Positions 38,772 to 49,362 of a DNA stretch of 64,000 nt are shown here, piece after piece. The stretch's first letter is position 1. The number at the start of each line of letters is the position of its first letter. Where the stretch lies: the NCBI GenBank assembly GCA_025765615.1, contig JAIVFJ010000041.1:1-64000 (forward strand), read 5' to 3'. Source of the stretch: Zopfochytrium polystomum (taxonomy: Eukaryota; Chytridiomycota; Chytridiomycetes; Chytridiales; Chytridiaceae). The translations under genes and the position numbers were made by a program. The notes under the pieces are model-generated. The model ran no database searches. It worked only from the letters and a program-made list of their open reading frames with translations, and was not told where the DNA came from.

Positions 38772-41555
38772 AAAACATCGGAATCGCTTTGCGAAAGGAA
38801 GGTGATGGCTACACCCTTCTCGCCCGCACGACCGGTTCGACCGATGCGATGAGTGTAGTCTGTGAGATGGGAGATTGCGTTAGCAGGAAAAACGAAAGCG
38901 AGAAAGGCGGCACCTTCAATAGACTTGGCCATATCGTAGTTGATAACCAGAGAAACGCTCTTAATGTCAATACCGCGGGCGGCAACATCCGTAGCGATGA
39001 GCAAATCCTTTCCTCCTAATTTCACAGACGCCAATGCGGCTTCTCGCTGGTCCTGCGACTTGCCACCGTGCAGAGTTGCTGATTTGAACTGCGCAAAATG
39101 ACAATCAGACTCAACTGAAGAGCTCGAACACCGGCTTACCCCAAGTTTCTCCAACGCTCGCGCCAAGACGTCACAAGCGCGTTTTTGATTGACAAAAATG
39201 ATGATAGGAGGCGCATACTGGCCCCCAAGGAGTTCCAGCAAGCGGTTCTTCTTCTTGTTTTCATCGTTGATGAATTCAACCCGTTGTTCGATCCGGTCGA
39301 CTGCCTGCCCAGCAGTTCCGATTGTGACGACAACGGGCCGTCTCAAGTACTTTTTCGCCAGGCGCTCAACTGCAGGCGGCATCGTGGCTGAAAACATCAC
39401 CGTTTGCCGATACTTCAGCATGGCGCTCTCCGTATTCGGGTTCGAAACATCGTGTGCAACGACCGCGGCTGCTTCCGGCGCTCCATCCAGTTGCATGGCC
39501 GAGCCACCATCTGGCTCGTCCTCCGGTTTAACGTTTGAAACAGGCAGAGCGTCGAGGATCGCGTTCACGGTCTCTTCAAATCCAAGATCGATCATCCGGT
39601 CAGCTTCATCCATTACCACGTACGCGCACTGGCTTAGAACAAGGATTCGTCGATCAAGGCAGTCTTTTAGACGTCCTGGCGTGGCGATTATAACGTGCGC
39701 ACCGCTTCGAAGATTGAATCCTTGGGATTCGTGGGAGTGACCTCCGACAATCGATACACAGATGAAATTCATTCCTTTGCAAAACTTCAAAGTCTCCTGT
39801 TCGATTTGCTGCGCCAATTCACGCGTCGGCGCCAATATCAAGGCGTATGGGCCTTGCATACGATTCTCATCGGTCAGCGGCGGCAACTCAGAGATATACA
39901 CAAGCATTGGTATGACAAACGAGGCTGTCTTTCCGGAACCTGTTTCAGCGATACCAATGATATCGCGGTTCTGCAGACCGATCGGAATCGCTTGACGCTG
40001 AATCGGTGTGGGCTCTCGGTAACCAATGTCCGAGATAATTTGAAGCAATTTTGGCGGAATGGGAGATTCTTTCCAAGACCTTATTGGGTTGGGAACTGTT
40101 CCACCTTTGGTCGATATGTTGAAATCTTCTTTGAAGATGCGCCAATCTCGTTCCTTCATTTCGGACAGCGGCTTTTCCGACCAGTGCCTGTCATCCCAGG
40201 CCGACTTCTTTTCTTTGCCCCTCTCGATTTCGTCCAGCTCCCTTCGAATAAAAGTAGTTGATACACGCCACACACGTGTACACGAAACATACCTAACACG
40301 GTCTTTCTCCTCCTCTGTTCGCCGATCCCGAAGAAGCTGTTCGTAAAACTCACTTCGCTTCCTTTTCTGTTCCTTGATGTCTATACCAGCAATGTGGCCC
40401 CTACCAAACAGCTGAACATCATGCCGATTCGAGTAAAGTGGATTCGTGTCCTTTGAAGTGTCTTCATCTGCCGCCCAATCGAAAACAAACTTTTTCTCGT
40501 TCATTCGCCGTATTTTCCGCTTTTTCTTCTCGCCACCCATGTACCGTTCCTGCCACGATAAGATGGTCAGCTTGGATTCAGGCATTCTCGATAGTTACCC
40601 TTATCGCTTGAAGCTCCTCTTCTGCAAGAGCACCTCCTTCTTTGTCTGCCTTTCGTTCATCCCGGCGTTCATCACGGCGATCGTCCCTTCTGTCCCCTCG
40701 CTTGTCGTCTCGGCGGTCATCACGCCTGTCGTCGCGCCTTCCGTCTCGGCGGTCATCCCGACGGTCGGAATCTCGCCAACGGGCGCCATTAGTGCGGACG
40801 TCTTCTGCCATGCGATCGTTCGTGCGAGAGCCTGCCCCATGGAAAGAATCGTGAATCTATATTGTATCGGAACGAACAGGCAATTCATACCATTTGTTCC
40901 GTACTGCTGCTCGCGCGCTTTACGCTCGGCCTCCTCTTTTTCTTTTTTCGCCTCGACTTCTTGCATCCGCTTTTCCAAAGCTATCCGGGCTCGTTCTTCT
41001 TTGGACAGGAACACAGGCTGGTAAGTGATTTGATCATTAGCTCTTGTGTTAATCAACTGAGACTCAACTCACCTTCTCCGCAGTTTTCTTCTCCTCATTA
41101 CGCTTTGCCAGTAGCTCTTCGATCGAGAGAGGTACTCGACGTACAGGAGCTGCGGGCTCTGCATCGCCATTGGCCGTGCCAGGTTTGTTGAGATCCACTG
41201 GGGCACTGGCGTCAACGTTCGATTTTGACGACGGCACCGTGCGCCCGTTCCGTTCGTCACGGTGGTCTCGCTCGTCCCGTCCACCATCGCGACCGGTTTG
41301 CCTGTCACTCTCCCTGCTGTACCGGCTTTCTCTGCCGTCCCTGAAGTCGCGTCCGTCTCTGCGCCAGTCTTCCTTTGATCCACGGTGGCCAGCGTCGCGG
41401 TCTCCCCGATCTCTGTACCCCCTTTCGTTGTGGAGACTTCGATCGTTTCCATATCCTGCGCGGTCGCCATTGTAGCCACCTCGAACGCCATTCTCGTATC
41501 CTGCTCGATCGCGGTCGTAGTCTCTTTCTCGCACATCCCTTCTGTCTGTGTCCAT
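38648..41555 (-). CDS. PRP28: DEAD-box spliceosomal RNA helicase Prp28/DDX23
   Basis: U5 snRNP helicase that swaps U1 for U6 at the 5' splice site. The minus-strand N-terminus (from the ATG at 41555) is an Arg/Asp-rich repeat region. It is followed by [14 protein letters not shown], a Glu/Lys coiled coil, a second block of DDRRD repeats and the Prp28 block [20 protein letters not shown]. The core has the Q motif ([14 protein letters not shown]), [38 protein letters not shown] and [10 protein letters not shown]. Introns include 38860-38913, 39089-39139, 40242-40292 and one near 40570-40615. The first three are multiples of three with no stop. The 38860-38913 junction restores the expected IEDYTHRIG. 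The length fits the family (about 700-800 residues). Confidence 0.95.
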
Positions 41556-41686
41556 GACCTTCTGACTGTCCGCAGTCGATGCCAGTTTCAGTAGACAAGT
41601 TTTTGGTGGAAATTTGAAGCTGCGCCTCGCCAATGAAGAAACACTCAGGGCCAACGGCCCGACTAGAGACCCGACAAAGAGGGGTT

Positions 41687-42673
41687 TCATGCGTTTACTT
41701 TGAGGTTTTTGAAGCAATCTGCCGCAAGGGCCTCCCCACCCCCTGGCCAATACACTTTCACGATGCCCATCTCTTTGATATACTCCTGCAACTTGGCATA
41801 GTGCATCGCAACATCAGCGGGTCCGTGGCTATCGTCGGACAGGGTAAATCGAGCGTTCTTGCTTATCATATACTGTTTATCGACGATTTAAGGCTCCTGT
41901 TACCAGACTTTTCAGCCTTCTTACCGCAAGTACATCCTTTTGAGGGTACGCGCTCTCCAGCTGCTTCTTCCAAGCGCGGGAGTTAAGCTCGAATATCCCA
42001 CCGTAGGATACACCAAAGTCGATGTTACGACGAATCTTCGTCCAAACAGCATCGGTCAGCTGGAAATCCGCCCGAAATATCCGGATCAAATCGAAATGAC
42101 CGATCACTTCTGGCAAACAGCTCTGGAGCATCTCGTACTGCGCATCAAAATACTGAAGGAAAAGGGCCTCCGTCCCGGATGATAAGGACGGGTCGCGCGC
42201 AAACGCGGTCGCTTCAGCAACGGCGCACATGGTCTTATCGAAATCAATAGGAACACCATTGACGTGATGAACGGATCCGACCAGATAGTCGAGCTTGAAT
42301 TGTCTGCGAAGGCGTTCCAGTTCTCCGAGAGTTTCTTCGTGGATGTTTTCAGTTTCCATTCCAACGAGAAGACTTATTTCGTTCTTGTATAGCCTTTTGA
42401 GCCTTTGTGCTTCCGCGTAAAATGAATCGTACGTTTTCAACGTATCCTCTGGTGTCATTCCTTCCTGCAATGGAATTGGTCACTATTCTCATGAACGCCA
42501 AAGGCTTCAGCCACCTCCTCAGGATACAGGTCCTGCCGTCTCGTCCGGGGCATATGCTCCGAAAGCCCATACACGGCAAAACCTTTGCGAATCGCTTCGC
42601 GCACAACGTCCTCGAGAGAGCCGCCTGTCGCGTGTTTGCAGAACTGAGCAGAGTGGGAGTGGAGGCTTATCAT
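41687..42673 (-). CDS. HIS2: histidinol-phosphatase, PHP family
   Basis: Removes phosphate from L-histidinol phosphate in histidine biosynthesis. The PHP-type metal site is visible: LHSHSAQFCKHATGG at the start, then YGLSEHMPR, the Glu of METENIHEE, GSVHHVNG, GHFDLIRIF and near the end LSDDSHGPADV. Exon 1 runs from the ATG at 42673 to a GTGGCT donor after LYPEE (about 42,520). The second exon begins EGMTPEDTL and runs to DVLA, and the third is YMISKNARF to the stop at 41687. The start is supported because the first metal-binding His lies at residue 5, as in other fungal HIS2 proteins. It lies 214 bp from the divergent PNGase start. Confidence 0.93.
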
Positions 42674-42887
42674 TGCGGAAAAAGGAACAAGACAAACGAT
42701 CTGGGGATGGCTTCAAGATCGATCGACACGACCAACGCCACTGTTGTTCGCCGCATTTCGCACGAAATCGCTGGAAAGTGAGTGAACTTCATAGCCGTCC
42801 AGTGATTGCTCACCGCGAGGTGCGATTAGAAACTTTGCGTACCGCATCCGAAACCAACGCGGGAATGAACAGGCCGAGGAGATTACT
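42674..42887. promoter_or_regulatory. divergent promoter region, HIS2 / PNGase
   Basis: 214 bp lie between opposed start codons. No individual binding site is claimed. Confidence 0.4.
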
Positions 42888-44783
42888 ATGATGAGGAGGC
42901 TCGAGTCAGAATCGAACCGTTTCAAGCAGTACTTGGACCTGGACTTGCAAGACCGGGCCAGGTTAGGTTCTTAGGTTATAATGCATTGCCTCCTCACAAC
43001 GCCTGCTGGAAGGGAATGCATTCCCGTGGATGAGTTGCATGAGGAAGCAGGTGCTATTGTTGAACAGACTAAAATTCCGCTGAACGAAGCATTGCTATTT
43101 GTTCTGCTTCGATGGTATCGCAACGAGTTCATGACCTGGATTAATGCGCCACCGTGTCAGTTCTGCTCGGTAAGTCAACCAGTGTTCCAACTTCGTTAGT
43201 GGGGTTGAACTTGAGCAGTCAGATACGAAAGCAATTGGCTCAGCCACACCAACCGATGCAGAAATATCCAAAGGAGCCGGGAACGTAGAGTTGTATCAGT
43301 GCGTGGAACCATCATGCACCAAATTCACACGCTTTCCGCGATATGGCAGTCTAGATGCTCTGATGCAAACACGATCAGGCAGGTCTGTTGATTGGTGAAA
43401 CCTGAAAGTCCTTTTGACTCCTAACGTCTGTTGAAGATGTGGGGAGTGGGCAAACCTTTTTGCTTTATTCTGCATCACAATGGGGTTTGAAACAAGATAC
43501 GTTCTCGACTTCACCGACCATGTCTGGGTTGAAATCTACCTAGAGGACAGAAAGCGATGGGGTGGGTCGTAACTGTCAGGACATGTTAGGGTTCGTTCTC
43601 ACAATTCATCCACAGTGCACTGCGATCCGAGCGAGGGAGAAACCTCCCTAGGCAAGATTTAAAACATTGATAGGTCGAAGTGCTCAAACTTTTCCACCAG
43701 ATCGGCCGCTCATGTACGAGGCGGGATGGAAGAAAAAGTTATCGTATATTTTCGCCTTCGGGGAGTATGACGTCAAGGATGTTATTCGCCGTTACAGTCG
43801 ATCAATGCCGCGCGTGTTCAGCCGTCGCACCCTCGTTGCAGAGGGCTTCTTGGAGGAAGCCACAGCTGTTGTGTCGGGAAAGCTTCGAAAGGGACTTTCG
43901 GAGACTATGTTGAAGGAGCTCCAAGAACGTGATCGTGTTGAAGCGGAAGAGCTCTTGTCCCCGCCTGATCGCCCCTTACAACTAGCTGAATTGGTTGGGC
44001 GAAAGTCGGGCAGCGCTGAGTGGAAGCTTTCGAGAGGGGAGACCAAAGCAACAAGCCTCAAGAGTATGATTGTAATTTCACATCAACTTTCTAGTGACTT
44101 TTCTTCCTGCAGAGACCAAGCAATTGTTTTCGCTAACGGAATCGGATGGATTTCACTTGTTGGGAACATCAAGAAAGGACGCGCATGGCTCCATCATCTT
44201 AACGGAGGATCGTAATGACCAAGTCGGGGGGTTCTGGACTGCCTCTACTTTCCCGCTGAATTCATCTTTCATAGCGGAGTTTTCATTTGAGATAAGCAAG
44301 AAAGGTGCCGACGGCTTGGCATTCTGCATTCAAGGTGAAGGGCCTTCTGCACTCGGAACCGGTGGTGCTGGCATCGGCTACGCAGGGATTCGGTCTTCGC
44401 TGGCTCTGGAATTCGACACTTACGAAGGTCGAGACACGTGTGCCGACCCAAACGACAACCATATTAGCTTGCAGACAAGAAAGGATCTGCCAAATTCTTC
44501 CCACCACCGACATTCCATAGCGTGTTCCAACAAGATTCCTCCGTTGACAGGAGGTACAATATCAGTGCGATTTTGTTACGATCATGGCCAGAAAAATGTC
44601 CAAATCTGGATGGCCGAGGATGTAACGGACAAGGATGACGATTTTGGTCTTATTCTAGACACCTTTTTAGACTTGCCTGCTACAATTAGCAAGCCAGAGG
44701 CACACATGGGTTTTACAGCTTCAACTGGTGGAATATCCCAACGACATAGCTTGATTCGATTTGCCATTCATGAAAGCCAATAA
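42888..44783 (+). CDS. PNG1: peptide:N-glycanase with C-terminal L-type lectin domain
   Basis: Cytoplasmic PNGase removes N-glycans from misfolded glycoproteins exported from the ER. The transglutaminase-like core is clear: [11 protein letters not shown], zinc pairs CQFC and QCVEPSC, the catalytic Cys in GRCGEWAN, His in TDHVWVEIY and Asp in WVHCDPSEG, then [20 protein letters not shown] conserved downstream block ([15 protein letters not shown]) follows. Then, across an intron (about 44064-44112), comes a roughly 220-residue legume-lectin-like domain: [43 protein letters not shown] and MGFTASTGG. Introns include 42962-43012, 43170-43218, 43383-43436 and one ending in CACAG at about 43617. 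The short stretch 43640-43700 is not fully resolved. No N-terminal PUB domain is visible. Confidence 0.92.
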
Positions 44784-44813
44784 AATAATAACATGCAAAA
44801 AGGATAACAATCT

Positions 44814-46570
44814 CTAATCTTCAATGATTTCAACGCTGAGCGAGGAATTCAAAATGTTTGCTTCCGCCAGCGTCATATTCAGCTTCTCAAATAAGGCATC
44901 TCGGAAGTTGAGTAGCTATTATAGTCGTGGTTAGGTTGGGTACCGTAGATCGTTTCGACAAACCTCAAACCGCTGTTTCGTGTCCGGTAATTTCGACTTC
45001 ACAAATTCAAACAGACGCCGAACACTGTCGCTCTTAGCAAATTTCCGCACAACACGGGTGCCATCTGAGGAGACTTTTATAAGCGTTTAACGAACAGACA
45101 GAAGCAAAACCTGGCATTCTGAATTGAATTCGCGTCAAGTCGCCTGTGGTAGGTTCTGGTTCGCCCAAAGGAAGGATAGTCTCCCAAACTGTAGAACCAG
45201 ATCAGGATCCGAAAGCTTCAAAGAACAAACTTACCGTTGACTTCTTGGATCTCCTCAGGGTCGTCGTCAACTGCAATGGTTTCTCCCATGGACTCTGCTA
45301 ATGCGAACTCGAGTTGCTCTTCTTCCGTCAGGTCAACAAGGGGGACATCCTTCATGTTCGGTTAAAGAAGCGGAAGAGCCGAGAAGCTTCTAACCTGAGA
45401 TTTTCCTTTTTCCTTAGCTGGCTTACTGTCTATCAGGCTATTCATCTCCAAGAATTCGGTAACTTTTCAACCATTTAAATTTCGGCGTGGTGAGGAAAAC
45501 TGACCTTCTTGCTGGAATTCTGCACCCGTCAACAGCTTATTCCAAAATTTCAGCCTCTCGCCTGGGCGAAAGTCAAAAGGCTGTAAAAGAGTGGCGGGTA
45601 GTACCTGTCCTCGGATCGATAATGGCTACATAAGGGAACTCGGTAAACGGATAGAAGGTCCGGTGCCGAAGTCCGTCTTCACTTGATTCTTCGTACTTGG
45701 TGGGGTGAGCAACCAGATTGGGACCAGCATGATATGCACTCACGAAAGTGAATATGAAGTTCTCCTTTATCAAAGCCTTTATCTCAGGGAGCCTCCAAAC
45801 ATCTCTCTTCATGCATTCGCACGCGAACTCAGAGGGATCGGTAACCGTAACCATGAGCCACTTCCCCCCCTCAATGGCGACCTCTCGCGCCTACAAACCC
45901 ATCAGAGATTTGAGTTGCGAAGAAAGTTGCTCACAGTGTCAAGATCCCCTTCGAACATAATATCGCGAGGTGTCCTGATGAAATGGCTGAGATTGAATTT
46001 TGTGCGTGACGAGGTCCTTACTCAAAAAGCTTCGCCAACCGATCCGCCTTCGCAGATGATACACCTGCAGCGAAAATAAGACCCGAGTTCATCGCGTTGG
46101 AGTGATTACCGGCGGTTGGATCAGTGAATGCTGAGCGATGGACCCGAGTTGACGGGCCGCGAGCAGAAGGTCGCGGGAACGAGTAGGACACGTAATCTGC
46201 GCTCGATCAGCTGGAACGCCCTCACGCCCGAATGCTCGCTCACCAAAATCGTCTGGTCCACCAACAAGAACATCATGCTTCTGCGCGATTGGTTGCCGGA
46301 TATCGTCCTCATATTGAGGAGGCCGCGGCGGCGCAGAGGTTCGCTCCACCTGCCTCCGAACGTCTTCTTCCTTAGCACCAATGTCTATGCCACCACTTTC
46401 ATGAAAAAGGGCGATGGCCTGTTCCAGGTTTCCATCGGAGACCTGCACGAACGCGGTTAAAGAGGAAGAGAGGGGTGACGAGAGGTCCTCCGTACGGCCA
46501 AGTAGTTCGCCGCAGTTTCGGGCGTTGCGCCAGTGAACTCGATGAAGTTGACGAGGGCTTGATCATCCAT
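44814..46570 (-). CDS. UBX5: UBA-UAS-UBX protein (UBXN7/Ubx5 type)
   Basis: Adaptor that links ubiquitylated substrates to the AAA ATPase Cdc48/p97. The minus-strand protein starts MDDQALVNFIEFTGATPETA (UBA-like). It splices within NYLA-VSDGNLEQAIALFHESGG, passes a Pro/Arg/Asp linker, then has a thioredoxin-like UAS domain at about 45,600-45,890 (WLMVTVTDPSEFACECMKRD, YVAIIDPRTG). A UIM-like helix follows (LTEEEQLEFALAESM, about 45,330) and finally a UBX domain (LTRIQFRMPDGTRVVRKF, SVRRLFEFVKSKLP, LNSSLSVEII) ending at 44814. It is cut into about eight short exons. The stop codons of this gene and the PNGase are about 30 nt apart, facing each other. Both proteins belong to Cdc48-linked degradation, which may be chance. 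Confidence 0.88.
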
Positions 46571-47491
46571 TGGTCAGAATTCGTTTTTGTGATCATGGAT
46601 CAGACTGACATGGCAGCCGCATTGACCCAAGGACCCTCGCTCTGATACTGGTAACAAAGTGCTCTGATGAAGTAGCCAACCGCTCTCAACTGCTGGTGCG
46701 TTGGTTTCAAAAGCACAGTTGACACCAACACATTTTACTGCATGGATCGGCTGGGTTCGGAGAGGAGAGGAGCTGAGCACAGCAATGGTGCTGGCTTCTC
46801 GACAGCGCCACTCCAACACCCGTCCCTTTTGGCCGCGTCTCTTAGATAGACCACGACCACACCAACAGCTTCGTTACTGCCTCTGTTGATCTCCATGGGG
46901 TTCCAACGTGCTGTGCTGTGCGCCCCGCGCCTTTTTCCCCTGATATAGGCTGCCTCCTCATTTGTGGCCGAAAGCGAGAATGGAAAACAGTCTCTTCACC
47001 GCTGCTCAGGGGCAGCTGAGCGAGCTGTTAGGGACTTTTGTGGTGGCCCGAGTGGGACTACGATGGCGGCTGACACACCGCGAATTCACTACCTCGGTCC
47101 ACCCAGCAACTGTTGATACGACGGCGGCGAACGCGACATTATCTATGAGGTTGAGTTCACGAGAAACACTTTCAGTGAACGTGGGTGGGCCACTTGCGGA
47201 TGCCATCTTGGTCACTACTCGACAGCCTGACGCTGTCTGTCCAAGTGCTTCTGGCAGATGCCCAGCCGTAGTTTCTCTGCTTCAACTGCGGCGGACCGTC
47301 TGCACGAGCTCACCGCCTTGTCGCTGGTCATTCCCCACGACGCGATGGCGACCAAGCGTTAGGATGCGCTGGACGGGCGCAATGGTGGACGTGCCGTTCA
47401 CAAATGCTGGCCCTAATGCTCCAGGGTGTCTGCGAACCACAAGGCGATTGTTTGTTTTCTTCTGGTTCCAATGATCTTGGAGGTTGGTTGA
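46571..47491. other. no recognisable gene
   Basis: An open frame of 170 codons on the plus strand (46962-47474) and an overlapping minus-strand frame (47006-47215) are present, but neither resembles a known protein and neither shows a better codon pattern. The region may hold the promoter of the UBX gene and a 5' exon of the TFB2 gene. Confidence 0.45.
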
Positions 47492-49335
47492 CAAGTTCGT
47501 ATCGGAGTTCATCTTGACGAAAACGTCCACACACAGTACATTCAGCAGCTGCCGCGCAGCACTTTCAACAGACTTTACGAACAGCCAGTAAGAGCGATCC
47601 ATGTCCTTCAGCGTGTGATAGTAATCTATTTTCGATCAGTCCACATGCCTCGCTCTTTTGAGGTTCGTGCTGGCCCGCGTTATGAACGAACTGCGCCATT
47701 CAGTGAATTGACGGACGGTACCCCAGATTGCTGCCCGCACTCGCGAAACACATCGTCATGCGCCTCCTTTACGCGGAAGGAAAGGTTGCAATGTCTGACA
47801 TTCAGTCCTGGTGCTACGATGACTCAACCGGGTTCGCAAAATCGGTTTATTTCCTTTTTTTACAATAAGTAACGACTCCAAATCAGGAGGTTAAAGGAAG
47901 ATTTGACAACTCTATCAAAGTTTCACATAGTCGGCGCGGAGAACGACAGCTCCGGATTGTTTGTATCAATCAACGAAATATACCGGCGAAATTTGCACAA
48001 TGCGTTGGTTGGCGGGTTCGTGTCGATTTCTGCACCTGCAATTTGTTAACCCAAAATCAGAGGGCAGAACGCCAGTTTTGGGCAACCCGCTGATTCGAAG
48101 GACAAGCACCCAGTCGACATTTCCCATCTTGATACTTACGCGGCGGAGGCTTGGGAGGCTGTTCTACATTATCTCGTGGGAACGCCAACGGACAGAAGAC
48201 CCAAAGCAGTCATGAAACTTCTTGAGCACTCTGGGCTGATGGCGCGAATGTGAGCTCACTTCAACTTGCTGGTCTCTTCCTAAGTTCAACAAATAGCCAG
48301 GAAACAGGCCCAGACGGTTCCCCTGAGCTGCGAATCACAAATAAGGGGTTCCAGTTTCTTCTGCAGGACGTGAACGTTCAAGTATGGGCGTTCCTTCTGC
48401 AGTACTTGGAAATGGCTGACGAGCTGTCGATGGACCCTGTAGACGTTCTTAACTTCCTGTTTCAGCTGGGCAGCCTTGAACTGGGCCAGGTTTGCCAATC
48501 AAAGAATCAATAAGTATTACTGACATACTCCAAGGGATACTCAGTGGATGCGCTAACGGAGACCCAGCGCCACATGCTTGATGATCTCAAACATCTCGGA
48601 ATAGTTTACCAAAGAAAGAAAAAGTCGTCGCGATTCTACCCCACTAGACTGGCAACATCTTTGACGTCAGGAACCATGGTCACAGCGAAGGCATCCGATG
48701 AAGCAGGCTTTATTATTGTGGAAACTAAGTAAGAGTTGGAGTTGCGCATCGAATTACGTTGTGCTTACGCTCTTCTAGCTTCAAAGTGTATGCCTACACG
48801 AGTGAGCAACCTGATTGTCGTCATAAAAAACCTAACTTGGGCGTTTGCAGGCTCTCCGCTACAAATTGCTGTTCTAAGCTTGTTTGTCTCTATGAGGGCG
48901 CGTTTTGCGAACATGGTTATTGCGCAGATCACGCGAGATAGCATACGAGAGGCCCTTTCGAACGGAATCTCCGCGGAGCAGGTATAATGCACATGACGAA
49001 CTTGCTTTGAGAGAGAACCAATCACTTGGACACAGATAATTGCATACCTGCAGACCCACGCCCATCCCGAAATGAAGAGAGCATTGCCAATTCTTCCAGA
49101 AACAGTTGTCGACCAGATACGGCTGTGGGAGCTCGAACGTAACCGCGTGAAGGCGCTTCCTGGCTACCTCTGGAAAGACTTTGGAAAGGTGGCTGCGTAC
49201 AAGGACGTTCTGAATTATGCCATGAGTCTTGGATATGTAACTTGGTATTCAGATGAAAGGAAAATGTTTGTTGTCTCGGGTGAGGGACAACAGAGGGTGA
49301 AAGACTACTACGCCAAAAGAAAAGACCAACAATAG
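47492..49335 (+). CDS. TFB2: TFIIH subunit Tfb2/p52 (5' end incomplete)
   Basis: Core TFIIH subunit that anchors and regulates the XPB helicase in transcription and nucleotide excision repair. Recognisable blocks in order: [35 protein letters not shown] with [143 protein letters not shown] and [17 protein letters not shown]. The order and spacing match yeast Tfb2. At least seven introns interrupt it. No ATG fits the first block directly, so the start codon is on an exon I could not place. The 3' end meets Ctr9 about 28 nt away. Confidence 0.92.
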
Positions 49336-49362
49336 GACATGTATATTATTAGTGCACTGTTT

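Noticed and set aside
40578..40585. ATG at 40585 as the Prp28 start
   Set aside because: It lies inside an intron; upstream exons with the coiled coil and RD repeats join in frame to the helicase.
41760..42400. Plus-strand frames across the HIS2 gene
   Set aside because: The minus strand carries the full set of PHP metal-binding motifs; the plus frames are shadows.
46962..47474. 170-codon plus-strand frame before TFB2
   Set aside because: No recognisable motif and an equally open overlapping antisense frame; kept only as a note in the gene-free stretch.
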